A stretch of DNA of 22,462 bases from JBBSHS01 sp038232515 (GTDB lineage: Bacteria > Actinomycetota > Acidimicrobiia > Acidimicrobiales > JAUJNH01): assembly GCA_038232515.1 (NCBI GenBank), contig JBBSHS010000041.1, positions 1 through 22,462 of the forward strand. The letters are read 5' to 3'. The notes under the pieces are model-generated. The model was not told where the DNA came from. It searched no databases and saw nothing but the letters and a program-made list of their open reading frames with translations. Below, piece by piece: positions 6,103 to 13,846 of the stretch (its first letter is position 1; every line of letters starts with the position of its first letter). The position numbers and the translations under genes were made by a program.

Positions 6103-7548
6103 TCAGGCCAGCCGGGCCCGGGCGGCCCGCAAGCGTCGCAAGGTCTCGTGCCGCCCGAGCACATCCAGCGACTCGAACAGCGGCGGTCCCACTGGACGAC
6201 CGGTGACGGCCAGGCGGATGGGCGCCTGGGTGAGACGGCGGTTGAGGCCCAGCCCTTCACCCTCGGCGAAGACGGCCACGGCCAGCGGCGCCAGTTCCTC
6301 TTCTTCGGGCCGGCCGAAGCCCCGCCATTCGAGGGTGGGGCTGGCGAGCGTGGTCATGACGGCGTCCAGCAGCGGCACGATCTCGGGCGTCATCGTCTTG
6401 GCCCACGCCGACTCGTCCACCACCGGGTCGTCGAACACCAGAAAGTCGACGTAGCCGGGCACCTCGGCCAGCGTTGTGACGCGCGGCTGCACGACCGGCG
6501 CCATGCGCTCGAACACGGTGGCGTCGTAGCGCTCCGGCGGCCACGGCGGCTCGAAGCCCGGAACCGCGCCCCGGAGCCACGGCTCCGAGCGCTCGACGAA
6601 CTCGGCCGTGGGCATGGCCCGAATGGCGTCACCGTTGAAGGCGGTGAGCTTCTTGAGATCGAAGAAGGCCGGCGATGGTACGACGTCCTCGAGGCGGAAG
6701 CGCTCGACCAGCTCGGGCAGGGTGAACCGTTCCACGTTGTCGCCCGGGCCCCAACCCAACAGGGCGAGGTAGTTGACCATGACCTCGGGGAGATAGCCCT
6801 CGTCGCGGAACTGCTCGAGGGCCACTTTGTCCCGGCGCTTGGAGAGCTTCTTGCGTTGCTCGTTGACGAGCAGCGGAAGGTGGGCGAACACCGGCAGTGG
6901 CAGCGACGACAAGGCCTGCCACAGGAGCACGTACTTGGCCGTGTTGGTGAGGTGGTCCTCACCGCGGACCACGTGGGTGACGGTCATGTCTTCGTCGTCC
7001 ACCATGTTGGCCAAGATGAACAGGGCGTCGCCGTTGCCCTTGACGAGTGAGAAGTCCTCGATGTGCGCGTTTTCGACGACGGTTTCATGCCTGACGACGT
7101 CGGCAAAGGTGGTGAACCCGTCCGCCGGCGTCCTGAAGCGCAGCACCCGCCCGGGTGCCGGCCCCAGCTCGAGATCACGGCAGTGGCGGTCGTAGCCCGG
7201 AGGACCTCCTCGGGCCCGCGCCCGGGCGTCGATTTCCTCGCGGCTGCACGAGCACCAGTAGGCCTGACCCTTCTCGAAGAGGCGTGCGGCGGCGACGGCG
7301 TAGAGCATGGTGCGCTCGGACTGGAAGTACGGTCCCTCGTCCCAGTCCAAGCCGAGCCAGTGCAGCGACCGCTGGATGCCATCGATGGCCTCGGCCTGGT
7401 TGCGCCCGGCATCGGTGTCCTCCATGCGCAGGATGAAGACCCCGCCCGACTGACGGGCCACCAGCCAGTTGAACAGGGCCGTCCGCGCCGTGCCGACATG
7501 GAGGAGGCCCGTGGGGGAAGGGGCGATGCGCAGGCGGGGGGAAGCCAC
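6103..7548 (-). CDS. gltX: Glutamyl-tRNA synthetase, class I
   Basis: 481 residues, usual length. It attaches glutamate to tRNA-Glu, and in GlnRS-less bacteria also to tRNA-Gln, in the cytoplasm. Sequence marks are the HIGH-type motif at residues 10-20 (PSPTGLLHVGT), RMEDTD after it, the VVRGEDHLTNT segment, and the KMSKS equivalent at K233-R238 (KKLSKR). A possible zinc site is C99, C101, Y119 and C123, the Cys-x-Cys...Tyr-x3-Cys arrangement also seen in the GluRS paralogue YadB. The C-terminal half is the anticodon-binding helical cage. The start is GTG at 7548, with GGAG 5 nt upstream and TAAACT 9 nt upstream. Two target tRNAs lie downstream on the same strand after the YdcF-like gene. Whether the enzyme is discriminating cannot be decided from these motifs. 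Confidence 0.96.
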   Translation of the reverse strand: MASPRLRIAPSPTGLLHVGTARTALFNWLVARQSGGVFILRMEDTDAGRNQAEAIDGIQRSLHWLGLDWDEGPYFQSERTMLYAVAAARLFEKGQAYWCSCSREEIDARARARGGPPGYDRHCRDLELGPAPGRVLRFRTPADGFTTFADVVRHETVVENAHIEDFSLVKGNGDALFILANMVDDEDMTVTHVVRGEDHLTNTAKYVLLWQALSSLPLPVFAHLPLLVNEQRKKLSKRRDKVALEQFRDEGYLPEVMVNYLALLGWGPGDNVERFTLPELVERFRLEDVVPSPAFFDLKKLTAFNGDAIRAMPTAEFVERSEPWLRGAVPGFEPPWPPERYDATVFERMAPVVQPRVTTLAEVPGYVDFLVFDDPVVDESAWAKTMTPEIVPLLDAVMTTLASPTLEWRGFGRPEEEELAPLAVAVFAEGEGLGLNRRLTQAPIRLAVTGRPVGPPLFESLDVLGRHETLRRLRAARARLA

Positions 7549-7557
7549 AGCCGCTCC

Positions 7558-7563
7558 AGTTTA
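7558..7563 (-). promoter_or_regulatory. -10 hexamer TAAACT of gltX
   Basis: TAAACT on the minus strand is followed by nine nt (containing GGAG) and the GTG start. The spacing fits a leaderless or very short-leader transcript. Confidence 0.45.
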
Positions 7564-7874
7564 CCCGGCCACACGGTCGCTCCCCGGTTCATTCGACGAG
7601 GCCGCGCCCGACCCTCTGCCGCTCAGGGCCACCCCTTACCAGGGCCCCCAGGTTCCGGTGTGTCGGCGCCAGCCCGGGTTTGGCGGACCGGTAGGAACGG
7701 CGCCGGATCAGGCGCCGGGCCACACTGCCGGCAGGGCGGCTGAAGGACTTGGACGTCGTCGACCACGACCACGACGACGTCCGGCTGAAGGTCGACGACT
7801 CGGCCATCTCGCCGTGACGCTGAAACGCTGGCGGTACGCCGGTCACCAGCGGAGGCCGAGGCGCCCGCCAGGCA
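7564..7874. other. Divergent intergenic region between gltX and the CBS-UbiB gene
   Basis: About 310 bp between two divergent starts, with no gene that I recognise. The frame of the downstream kinase stays open here, but the translation is Arg/Pro-rich and unlike the protein. The only structure is a 10+10-bp inverted repeat at 7752-7781, listed separately. Confidence 0.5.
7752..7781. promoter_or_regulatory. Perfect 10-bp inverted repeat, 10-nt spacer; candidate operator
   Basis: GACGTCGTCG at 7752-7761 and CGACGACGTC at 7772-7781 are exact reverse complements, with 20 bp between half-site centres (two helical turns). It lies about 108 bp upstream of the kinase ATG and 204 bp upstream of gltX. 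A dimeric regulator could bind it. A chance GC-rich repeat cannot be excluded. Confidence 0.4.
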
Positions 7875-7880
7875 TAGGGT
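7875..7880 (+). promoter_or_regulatory. -10 hexamer TAGGGT of the CBS-UbiB gene (leaderless layout)
   Basis: TAGGGT followed by 8 nt and ATG 7889, without a Shine-Dalgarno. This decides the start in favour of 7889 over the open frame reaching back to 7469, which would overlap gltX. Confidence 0.55.
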
Positions 7881-7888
7881 TCGATTGT

Positions 7889-9700
7889 ATGGGCTTGTCG
7901 GATGTGATGCGGACCGATGTGGTGTGCCTCGCCCCTGAGGCGACACTGGCCCAGGCCGCCCTCGAGATGCGCGGCCGTGGCGCGCCAGCCGCAGTGGTTG
8001 TGGGCGAAGCCGGCGAGCCGCTCGGCATCCTGACCGAACGAGACGTCGTCCAGGCGGTGGTCGACGGGGACGATCCCGCAGTCGCCCAAGTCCGTCGCCG
8101 TATGAGCGTCACCGCCGCCAGCATCGGGTCCGACGCCGAAGTCGACGATGCCCATGAGCTCATGGCCAGGCACAACCTGCGCTACCTGCCGGTCATGGAA
8201 GACGGCCGGCTGGTGGGCCTGGTGTCCCTCCGGGAGCCGGTGTCGCTCAGGGACCCGATGGCCCGGTCCGATGAGCCGGTGCACCCCGACACCTTCGCAA
8301 GTGCCGGGATGCTCAGTCAGTTCAAAGGCCCGTATTCGGGAGGGGCACCGCCCGATGCGCTGGTCGTCGACGCCCCCGACCTGTACCGCTTCGGCGTGAC
8401 CGAGGTCCGGCGGATGATCGTGATCTACGTCGTGCTGGTCCTGTCGGTCGGGCGGGGCGTCGCCCGTTGGCTGCGCCAGCCGGGCCGCTCATGGTGGTAT
8501 GCGGCCGCCGAGGGCATGGTCGACGGTTTCGAGGTCCTCGGCCCCACGTTCGTGAAGCTGGGCCAGCTCGTGGCGTCTTCTCCGAGTGTCTTCCCCTCAC
8601 TGATGGCCGAGGCCTGCCTCCGCTGCCTGGACGAGGTCCCGCCCTTCGATGGCGCCACCGCCCGTCGGCTGATCGAACAGGATCTGGGCCGGCAGCCGTC
8701 GCGGATCTTCAAGGCATTCGACGACATCCCGGTGTCGGCTGCGTCGATCGGCCAGGTCCACACCTGCGTGCTGCCCGACGGCCGCGACGCGGTCATAAAG
8801 CTCCAGCGCCCGGACATCTCTAAGCGCATGAACACCGACCTGCGCATCGTCTGTCGCATCGCCAAGCAGGTGCAGCGGACCAAGCTGGGTCGCAGCGCCA
8901 ACGTCATCGCCATGATCGAGGACCTCCACAAGCTCACCAACCAGGAGCTCAACTTCGCCCTGGAGGCGCACCGGCAGAGCCTGTTCCGCGCCCATATCGG
9001 CGACTTCGGCGACAACCGGTGCATCACCGCCCCCGAGGTGTACTGGGACTACTGCGGCCCGCACATGATCTGCATGGAGCGAATGGTGGGCGTGCCCATG
9101 GACGACGTGGAGACCATCCGCGCCCGAGGCGTGGACGGCGAGCTCGTCATCCGCCGAGGCGTCAAGGTCTGGATGGAGGCTCTGATGGTCCACGGCCCCT
9201 TCCACGGCGATGTCCACGCCGGCAACCTGTGGCTGCTGGAGGACGGGCGGGCGACCTATCTCGACTTCGGGATCATGGGCGAGGTAAGCGACGCGTGGAA
9301 GGAGGTCTTCAAAGACATGTTCTTCACGGCCATGATCGACCAGGACTTCCGCCGCACCGTTCGGGCCTACAAGCGGGTCGGCGCGCTCCCGGCGGACGCT
9401 GACGAGGCCCAGTTGACCGTCATGTTCGAGGTGATGATCGGCCCCCTGCTCGACCGCAGCATCGGCGAGACCAGTCTCGGCGAGGTGTTCAAGTCGTCGC
9501 TCACCATGGCCGAGCACTCGGGCGTGCCCGCCCCGAAGGAGCTCCTGCTGGTGGCCAAGCAACTGCTGTACTTCGAGCGGTACGCCAAGCTCCTGGCCCC
9601 CAACTACGTCATGGCCAGGGACATCTTCCTGATCAAGAACGTCTTTCCCGAGGAAGTGGCCAAGAAGGCAGCCGAGCAGGGGATCGAGCTGCCCGAGTGA
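7889..9700 (+). CDS. CBS-domain pair fused to an ABC1/UbiB-type atypical kinase
   Basis: 603 residues. Residues 3-125 are two CBS motifs (LSDVMRTDVVCLAPEATLAQ with GILTERDVVQAV, then MSVTAASIGSDAEVDDAHEL with LVGLVSLREPV), a Bateman module that normally senses adenine nucleotides or SAM. Residues 170-603 are an ABC1 (UbiB/COQ8/AarF) kinase. It has the family KxGQ motif at K223 (FVKLGQLVASSPSVFP), the Ala-rich nucleotide loop SAASIGQVH, K304 (AVIKLQRP), the NQELNF helix, catalytic HGDVHAGN at H439-N446 and metal-binding DFG at 459-461. A hydrophobic segment (MIVIYVVLVLSVGRGVA) lies between the parts. UbiB proteins are membrane-associated ATPases supporting isoprenoid-quinone synthesis or lipid transport. 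The substrate here is unknown. The fusion suggests kinase activity gated by nucleotide or energy state. It is transcribed alone, divergent from gltX. Confidence 0.9.
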   Translation: MGLSDVMRTDVVCLAPEATLAQAALEMRGRGAPAAVVVGEAGEPLGILTERDVVQAVVDGDDPAVAQVRRRMSVTAASIGSDAEVDDAHELMARHNLRYLPVMEDGRLVGLVSLREPVSLRDPMARSDEPVHPDTFASAGMLSQFKGPYSGGAPPDALVVDAPDLYRFGVTEVRRMIVIYVVLVLSVGRGVARWLRQPGRSWWYAAAEGMVDGFEVLGPTFVKLGQLVASSPSVFPSLMAEACLRCLDEVPPFDGATARRLIEQDLGRQPSRIFKAFDDIPVSAASIGQVHTCVLPDGRDAVIKLQRPDISKRMNTDLRIVCRIAKQVQRTKLGRSANVIAMIEDLHKLTNQELNFALEAHRQSLFRAHIGDFGDNRCITAPEVYWDYCGPHMICMERMVGVPMDDVETIRARGVDGELVIRRGVKVWMEALMVHGPFHGDVHAGNLWLLEDGRATYLDFGIMGEVSDAWKEVFKDMFFTAMIDQDFRRTVRAYKRVGALPADADEAQLTVMFEVMIGPLLDRSIGETSLGEVFKSSLTMAEHSGVPAPKELLLVAKQLLYFERYAKLLAPNYVMARDIFLIKNVFPEEVAKKAAEQGIELPE

Positions 9701-9740
9701 CCACCGGGTGAGCCGCGACCGGCAGGATGCTGTGGGCGTG

Positions 9741-9746
9741 TAATCT
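9741..9746 (+). promoter_or_regulatory. Candidate -10 TAATCT for the SNF2 operon
   Basis: TAATCT lies in the 108-bp gap after the kinase stop, about 62 nt before the helicase ATG. This matches a leadered transcript carrying a ribosome-binding site. The -35 is not clear. Confidence 0.3.
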
Positions 9747-9799
9747 GCAGACCACTGGACGTGGCCGCGCGTCGGGCGGCGACCAGGTCCCCTGAAGCC

Positions 9800-9805
9800 G
9801 GAGGG
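9800..9805 (+). promoter_or_regulatory. Ribosome-binding site GGAGGG deciding the SNF2 start
   Basis: GGAGGG ends 3 nt before ATG 9809. A GTG at 9761 in the same frame has no comparable site, so 9809 is preferred. The spacing is slightly short. Confidence 0.5.
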
Positions 9806-9808
9806 TGG

Positions 9809-12800
9809 ATGGCATCCCGGCAGTACCTGGCCCCCGAGCCGTGGGGCTTCAATTCGATGGATCTTGCGATCGTGGCCGAGACCGAGGCGGCGGGTGCGGC
9901 GACGCCGCAGGAACGGTCGCGGCTGGAGGCTGATCGCCCGTCGTGGGTGTGGGTGCTGCACCAGTTGCTGGACGAGACCGAGGATGCACTGGACAACGCC
10001 GACCAGCTTCGGGGGGACGAGCGGGACCAGGTGCTGGCCGACCTGCGCGACGAGGTGCAGCGCCTCACGGACGCCTTGGTGCGGGCCGGTGGCCTCGCCG
10101 AGGACGCCACCGCCGACCACGGCCCGGGCCCGACCCTGGCGCCGCGGGTGGCCTCCATACCCGTCCTGCAGGCGTCCTGGGCGGCGGGGCGCGTGGTCGT
10201 CTGGGCCGGCGCCGAGGGGTCCTCCCCGGTGCCGGCCACCGATGTCGTGGAGATGGCCATCCAGGCCGGAGCCGGTTCGGCGTGGGAGAAGCACGGCCGG
10301 GTGTCGTTGCCCGAGGGCGTGCGCACCGAGGCCGTGAGCGCCCCGGTGGCCAGCGTGCTCGGGTGGTTGGTCGGGGTGGGCGCCGGCCAGGTGGGCCACG
10401 AGGTCGGTCCGAGCGTGCGCTGGCTGGCCCGGGTGGCGGTGTGGGCCACAGAACTGACGGCCGAAGGACGATTCGTCCCGTCGCTGCGCCGCAGTGGGCC
10501 CAACGCCGACGGCGTCGGCCGCTTCTCGGTGCGGTGGGTGCCGGCCCTCATCGACGGAGCCCGACTGCGGGCGCTGGTTGCCGCCCTTCCGGGCGCCGTC
10601 ACCGTGGTGGAGCCCGCCGGCGACGCCGCTGCCTTGTGCCGATCGGTCCTCTCGGGCATGGTCGACGCCATCTGCCGGCAGGCGGCCAGCCGGGTGTCCG
10701 GGCCGGCACCGCTCCCCGCGGCCACGCCGTTGACGGTCAGCGAGGTGGCCGAAACCGCGCTCTCGTTGCTCGAGGGCCGTCGCTTCGAGGCCGGCGCCGT
10801 GGCCGGCGGCGAGTTGGCCAACCGGCTGGACCGGTGGGCCCGCCCAGTGACGACCCCGAGCGAGGTCACGCTGTTGACACGCCTCGATCCGCCTGAGGCC
10901 TCAGGAGGGTGGATGCTGTCGGTGTGGGCCGAGGGCGTGGAACGCCAGCCCCAGCCGGTGGAGGTGGCGATGGTGACATCCGGCGGAGCCAAGCGCCGGT
11001 CGGTCGAAGCCGACCTCGTACGGCTGGAGCGGCTGCTGCCGGTCCTGCGCCGGCCCGGTGGCCACCGGCGAGGTGAGGTCATCCTGGCCGACGAGGAGGC
11101 ATGGGACCTCATGACGCTCACCGGCCCGGTGCTGGTGGCTGCCGGCTTCCACGTCGAGATCCCACAGTTGTCCCGCCGCCGCCCCGCCCCGACGCTGCGC
11201 CTGGCCGCTGACCCGGCCCGGGGCGACACCGCCGTCGGTGCCCGCCAACTGGCCGACGTGCACTGGTCAGTGCTGTTCGACGACGTGGAACTGACGGCCG
11301 AGGGGATCGCCGCGCTGTCGGCGCAGGCCCGGCCGCTGGTGCAGTCGAGGGGCCGCTGGGTCGCCCTCGACCGGGCCGACCTGGACGCCGCCCGAGCTGC
11401 CCTGCTGGAGAAGGCCATGACCACCCGGCTGTCGGGGGCGGCCATCGTCCGCCACGCGCTGGGCCTGGAAGCCGGCGCCCTCGGAGGCCGGGTAACCGTG
11501 GCCGGGTCGGGTTGGGCTGCCGACCTGGTCCGCCGGGCCACCATCGACCGTCCCGCGCCGGCGGCCCCGCCTCCCGGCTTCCACGGCCGGCTGCGCTCGT
11601 ACCAGGCCCAAGCGCTGGGCTGGCTCGGTTTCCTGGACGGCGCCGAGCTGGGAGGCTGCCTGGCCCTCGACATGGGCCTGGGCAAGACCCCGACGATGCT
11701 GGCCCACCTGTCGGCCACCACCGGAAGCGGGCCCGCCTTGGTCGTCGCCCCGCCCGCGGTGCTCGGCAACTGGGCCGTGGAGGCGGCCCGCTTCACGCCG
11801 AACCTGCGCATCGCCGTGCATCACGGAGCCGGTCGGGCTGGTCCTGAGGCCCTGGCTGGCCGGGTGGCGACCGTCGACGTCGTGCTCACCACCTACGGCA
11901 CGGCGACCCGTGACGCCGACACGCTGGCCGCCATCGACTGGGCCAGGATCGTCGTCGACGAGGCGCAGGCGCTCAAGAACCCGGCCACGGATGCGGCCGC
12001 GGCACTGGCCCGGATTCCCGCCCGGTCCCGCATCGCTCTCACGGGCACGCCCATCGAGAATGGACTGGGTGACCTGTGGGCCATCCTCGAGTTCACCAAC
12101 CCGGGACTGGTCGGCGACCGCAACGGTTTCGTCAGCAGCCTTTCCACCGGGGGCGACTCAGAGGCGGCGCTGCGGGCGCTGAACGGATTGGTCGTATTCC
12201 GACGCACCAAAGCCGAGCCGGAGATCGCGGCCGAGCTGCCCGACAAGATCGACGAGCTCGACCACTGTTCCATGACCACCGAGCAGATAGGGCTCTACCA
12301 GGCCGTCATAGACAAGCTCACCGCCACGCGGCTGCCCGACGAGCCCGCCGCCCGCCAGGGTGCGGTTCTGGCCGCCATCACCGCCCTCAAGCAGATCTGT
12401 GACCATCCTGCCGCCTACACCCATGACGTCGAGGGGCTCGAAGGCCGTTCCGGCAAGCTGTCGCGTCTGGACGACATCGTCGAAGCGGTGTTCGCGGCGG
12501 GGGAGCGGATGCTGGTCTTCACCCACTTCGCCAGCTGGGGTGAACGGCTGGCCGTACATCTCAGCCGGCGGACAGGGACGCCGGTGTCGTGCTATCACGG
12601 CGGCCTGAGCCGCACCCAACGCGACCAGATGGTCGACGATTTCCAGCACGGCACCGGGCCGGGCATTCTCGTGCTGTCCCTCACCGCCGGAGGCACCGGG
12701 CTGAACCTGGCTGCCGCCAACCACGTGGTCCTGTACGACCGCTGGTGGAACCCGGCCAAGGAGGACCAGGCCAGAGACCGGGCGTGGCGCATCGGCCAGA

Positions 12801-13048
12801 CCAAGACCGTGGTCAGCCACCGGCTCGTCTGCCCCGGCACCATCGACGAACGGGTCGAGGAGGTGGTGGCCGGAAAGCGCCGGGTCGCCGACCTGGTGCT
12901 GCCCAAGAGCAGCACGCTGGCCGACCTCGACCCCGACCAACTCCGCGTCGCTCTGGGCCTGCAGCGTGACGCAGTGCTCGAAGACGACGACCGGGCTGAC
13001 GGTGTGGAGGACACGGCGCCGGCACGAGGGTCAACGGTGAGCACATGA
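9809..13048 (+). CDS. SNF2/RapA-family DEAD/DEAH-box ATPase (helicase-like translocase)
   Basis: 1079 residues. The N-terminal 590 residues are an actinobacterial-type accessory region without a recognised catalytic motif. The C-terminal half is a complete Swi2/Snf2 motor. It has motif I DMGLGKT with K626, VVAPPAVLGNWAVEA (Ia), DEAQ box D717-Q720, ALTGTPIEN (III), then the second RecA lobe with MLVFTHFASW, YHGGLSRTQRDQMVDDFQ and LTAGGTGLNL. VVLYDRWWNPAKEDQARDRA and the arginine finger in WRIGQTK (R994) complete it. Such proteins use ATP to move along duplex DNA and remodel protein-DNA complexes; bacterial members aid transcription recycling or repair. The stop overlaps the next gene's ATG (ATGA), and the DUF151 gene follows 2 nt after that one. 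The three genes therefore form one operon. Confidence 0.92.
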   Translation: MASRQYLAPEPWGFNSMDLAIVAETEAAGAATPQERSRLEADRPSWVWVLHQLLDETEDALDNADQLRGDERDQVLADLRDEVQRLTDALVRAGGLAEDATADHGPGPTLAPRVASIPVLQASWAAGRVVVWAGAEGSSPVPATDVVEMAIQAGAGSAWEKHGRVSLPEGVRTEAVSAPVASVLGWLVGVGAGQVGHEVGPSVRWLARVAVWATELTAEGRFVPSLRRSGPNADGVGRFSVRWVPALIDGARLRALVAALPGAVTVVEPAGDAAALCRSVLSGMVDAICRQAASRVSGPAPLPAATPLTVSEVAETALSLLEGRRFEAGAVAGGELANRLDRWARPVTTPSEVTLLTRLDPPEASGGWMLSVWAEGVERQPQPVEVAMVTSGGAKRRSVEADLVRLERLLPVLRRPGGHRRGEVILADEEAWDLMTLTGPVLVAAGFHVEIPQLSRRRPAPTLRLAADPARGDTAVGARQLADVHWSVLFDDVELTAEGIAALSAQARPLVQSRGRWVALDRADLDAARAALLEKAMTTRLSGAAIVRHALGLEAGALGGRVTVAGSGWAADLVRRATIDRPAPAAPPPGFHGRLRSYQAQALGWLGFLDGAELGGCLALDMGLGKTPTMLAHLSATTGSGPALVVAPPAVLGNWAVEAARFTPNLRIAVHHGAGRAGPEALAGRVATVDVVLTTYGTATRDADTLAAIDWARIVVDEAQALKNPATDAAAALARIPARSRIALTGTPIENGLGDLWAILEFTNPGLVGDRNGFVSSLSTGGDSEAALRALNGLVVFRRTKAEPEIAAELPDKIDELDHCSMTTEQIGLYQAVIDKLTATRLPDEPAARQGAVLAAITALKQICDHPAAYTHDVEGLEGRSGKLSRLDDIVEAVFAAGERMLVFTHFASWGERLAVHLSRRTGTPVSCYHGGLSRTQRDQMVDDFQHGTGPGILVLSLTAGGTGLNLAAANHVVLYDRWWNPAKEDQARDRAWRIGQTKTVVSHRLVCPGTIDERVEEVVAGKRRVADLVLPKSSTLADLDPDQLRVALGLQRDAVLEDDDRADGVEDTAPARGSTVST

Positions 13049-13311
13049 GCCGTCCCCGCCGACGCCGTCCCGCCGTTGCCCCTGTAGCCGCCCCGGGCTT
13101 CTGGGGCGACGACGTCCCCGTCCCGGCGGCCCCCAGGATCGCCCCGACCACCGCGCCCACGGCGCTGGTCGCCTCTCTGGGGGCACCGCCCCTGCCCGGC
13201 GGCTCAGCCGGCGACGGTGCCCTCACCGCCGTCTATGACGAGGCCGTCAAAGTGGCCGCCGCCCTGGCCGCCGCCACCGGCCTCCTGGCCGAGTCGCAGG
13301 GCCTGGACTGA
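13045..13311 (+). CDS. Small Pro/Ala-rich protein of the SNF2 operon
   Basis: 88 residues, starting ATG within the helicase stop (ATGA overlap), so translationally coupled. The N-terminus is basic and Pro-rich (MSRPRRRRPAVAPVAAPGFW). A short FWGDD motif, LVASLGAPPLPG and a C-terminal Ala-rich helix (VYDEAVKVAAALAAATGLL) follow. In other actinobacteria a SWIM zinc-finger protein often sits beside this kind of helicase. From memory its C-terminal tail has a similar FW...PPLPG...Ala-helix layout, so this may be a detached or reduced relative without the zinc finger. That link is unverified and no catalytic motif is seen. It probably acts with the helicase. Confidence 0.65.
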   Translation: MSRPRRRRPAVAPVAAPGFWGDDVPVPAAPRIAPTTAPTALVASLGAPPLPGGSAGDGALTAVYDEAVKVAAALAAATGLLAESQGLD

Positions 13312-13313
13312 AG

Positions 13314-13739
13314 GTGCCGGAACGTGAGGACGCCGTCGAGCTGGCCCTGACCGGCGTCGACCTGTCGGATGCCTGGGTGGACCCAGCGACGGCCACGGTA
13401 GGCCTGGTGCCCATCAGCGGCGGTGCCCGTATGGAGATCGTGATGTCCAGGGTCGACGGCCAGCTCCTCCAGGAGGCGCTGTCCGGTACACCTGCGCCCC
13501 GGCCGCGGGCACACGACCTGCTGTTGTCGGTGGTCGAGGTTCTCGGCGGCGAGGTGACCGCGGTGGTGGTGACCGAGAAGCGTGATGACGGCCTCTTCGT
13601 CGCCGTGTTGACCGTGAAGCGGCCGGACGGCTCCGAGGTCGAGGTCGACGCCCGTCCGAGCGATGCCATCAACGTGGCCCTGAGGGCGCCGTCTGCCGTC
13701 TTGTACGCCCGCCGCACCTTGCTCGACGGCGCCAGCTGA
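13314..13739 (+). CDS. Bifunctional nuclease family protein (DUF151/BFN)
   Basis: 141 residues, starting GTG 2 nt after the previous stop. The BFN fold is recognisable by the segment MSRVDGQLLQEALSGTPAPR, HDLLLSVVEVLGGEVTAVVV, GLFVAVLTVKRPDGSEVEVD and the hallmark VDARPSDAINVALRAPSAVL. Members include plant BFN proteins with DNase/RNase activity and many uncharacterised bacterial proteins; catalytic residues are not firmly established. The length is near the usual 140-160. Its place behind a SNF2 motor suggests a shared nucleic-acid transaction such as repair, but that is only inferred from the operon. Confidence 0.85.
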   Translation: MPEREDAVELALTGVDLSDAWVDPATATVGLVPISGGARMEIVMSRVDGQLLQEALSGTPAPRPRAHDLLLSVVEVLGGEVTAVVVTEKRDDGLFVAVLTVKRPDGSEVEVDARPSDAINVALRAPSAVLYARRTLLDGAS

Positions 13740-13834
13740 CGGCCCCGTTCTGACGGACCCGGCTCTCGCCGCCACCGGTCGGGATCCGGGCCGGAGGCCT
13801 ACCGGGCGCTCCGGCAAGGCCGGCGGGGCCTGGG

Positions 13835-13840
13835 TAGACT
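13835..13840 (+). promoter_or_regulatory. -10 hexamer TAGACT of the DtxR-family gene (leaderless layout)
   Basis: TAGACT, 6 nt, then ATG 13847. No Shine-Dalgarno between. The spacing places the first transcribed base at or next to the A of ATG. Confidence 0.55.
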
Positions 13841-13846
13841 CTCCAT

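Noticed and set aside
7469..7888. N-terminal extension of the CBS-UbiB protein to 7469
   Set aside because: Arg/Pro-rich, overlaps gltX, and a TAGGGT hexamer sits correctly for ATG 7889.
8597..11811. Two long minus-strand open frames opposite the kinase and SNF2 genes
   Set aside because: Translations are rich in Arg/Ser/Ala or His/Gly with no domain. The plus strand carries complete kinase and helicase motifs.
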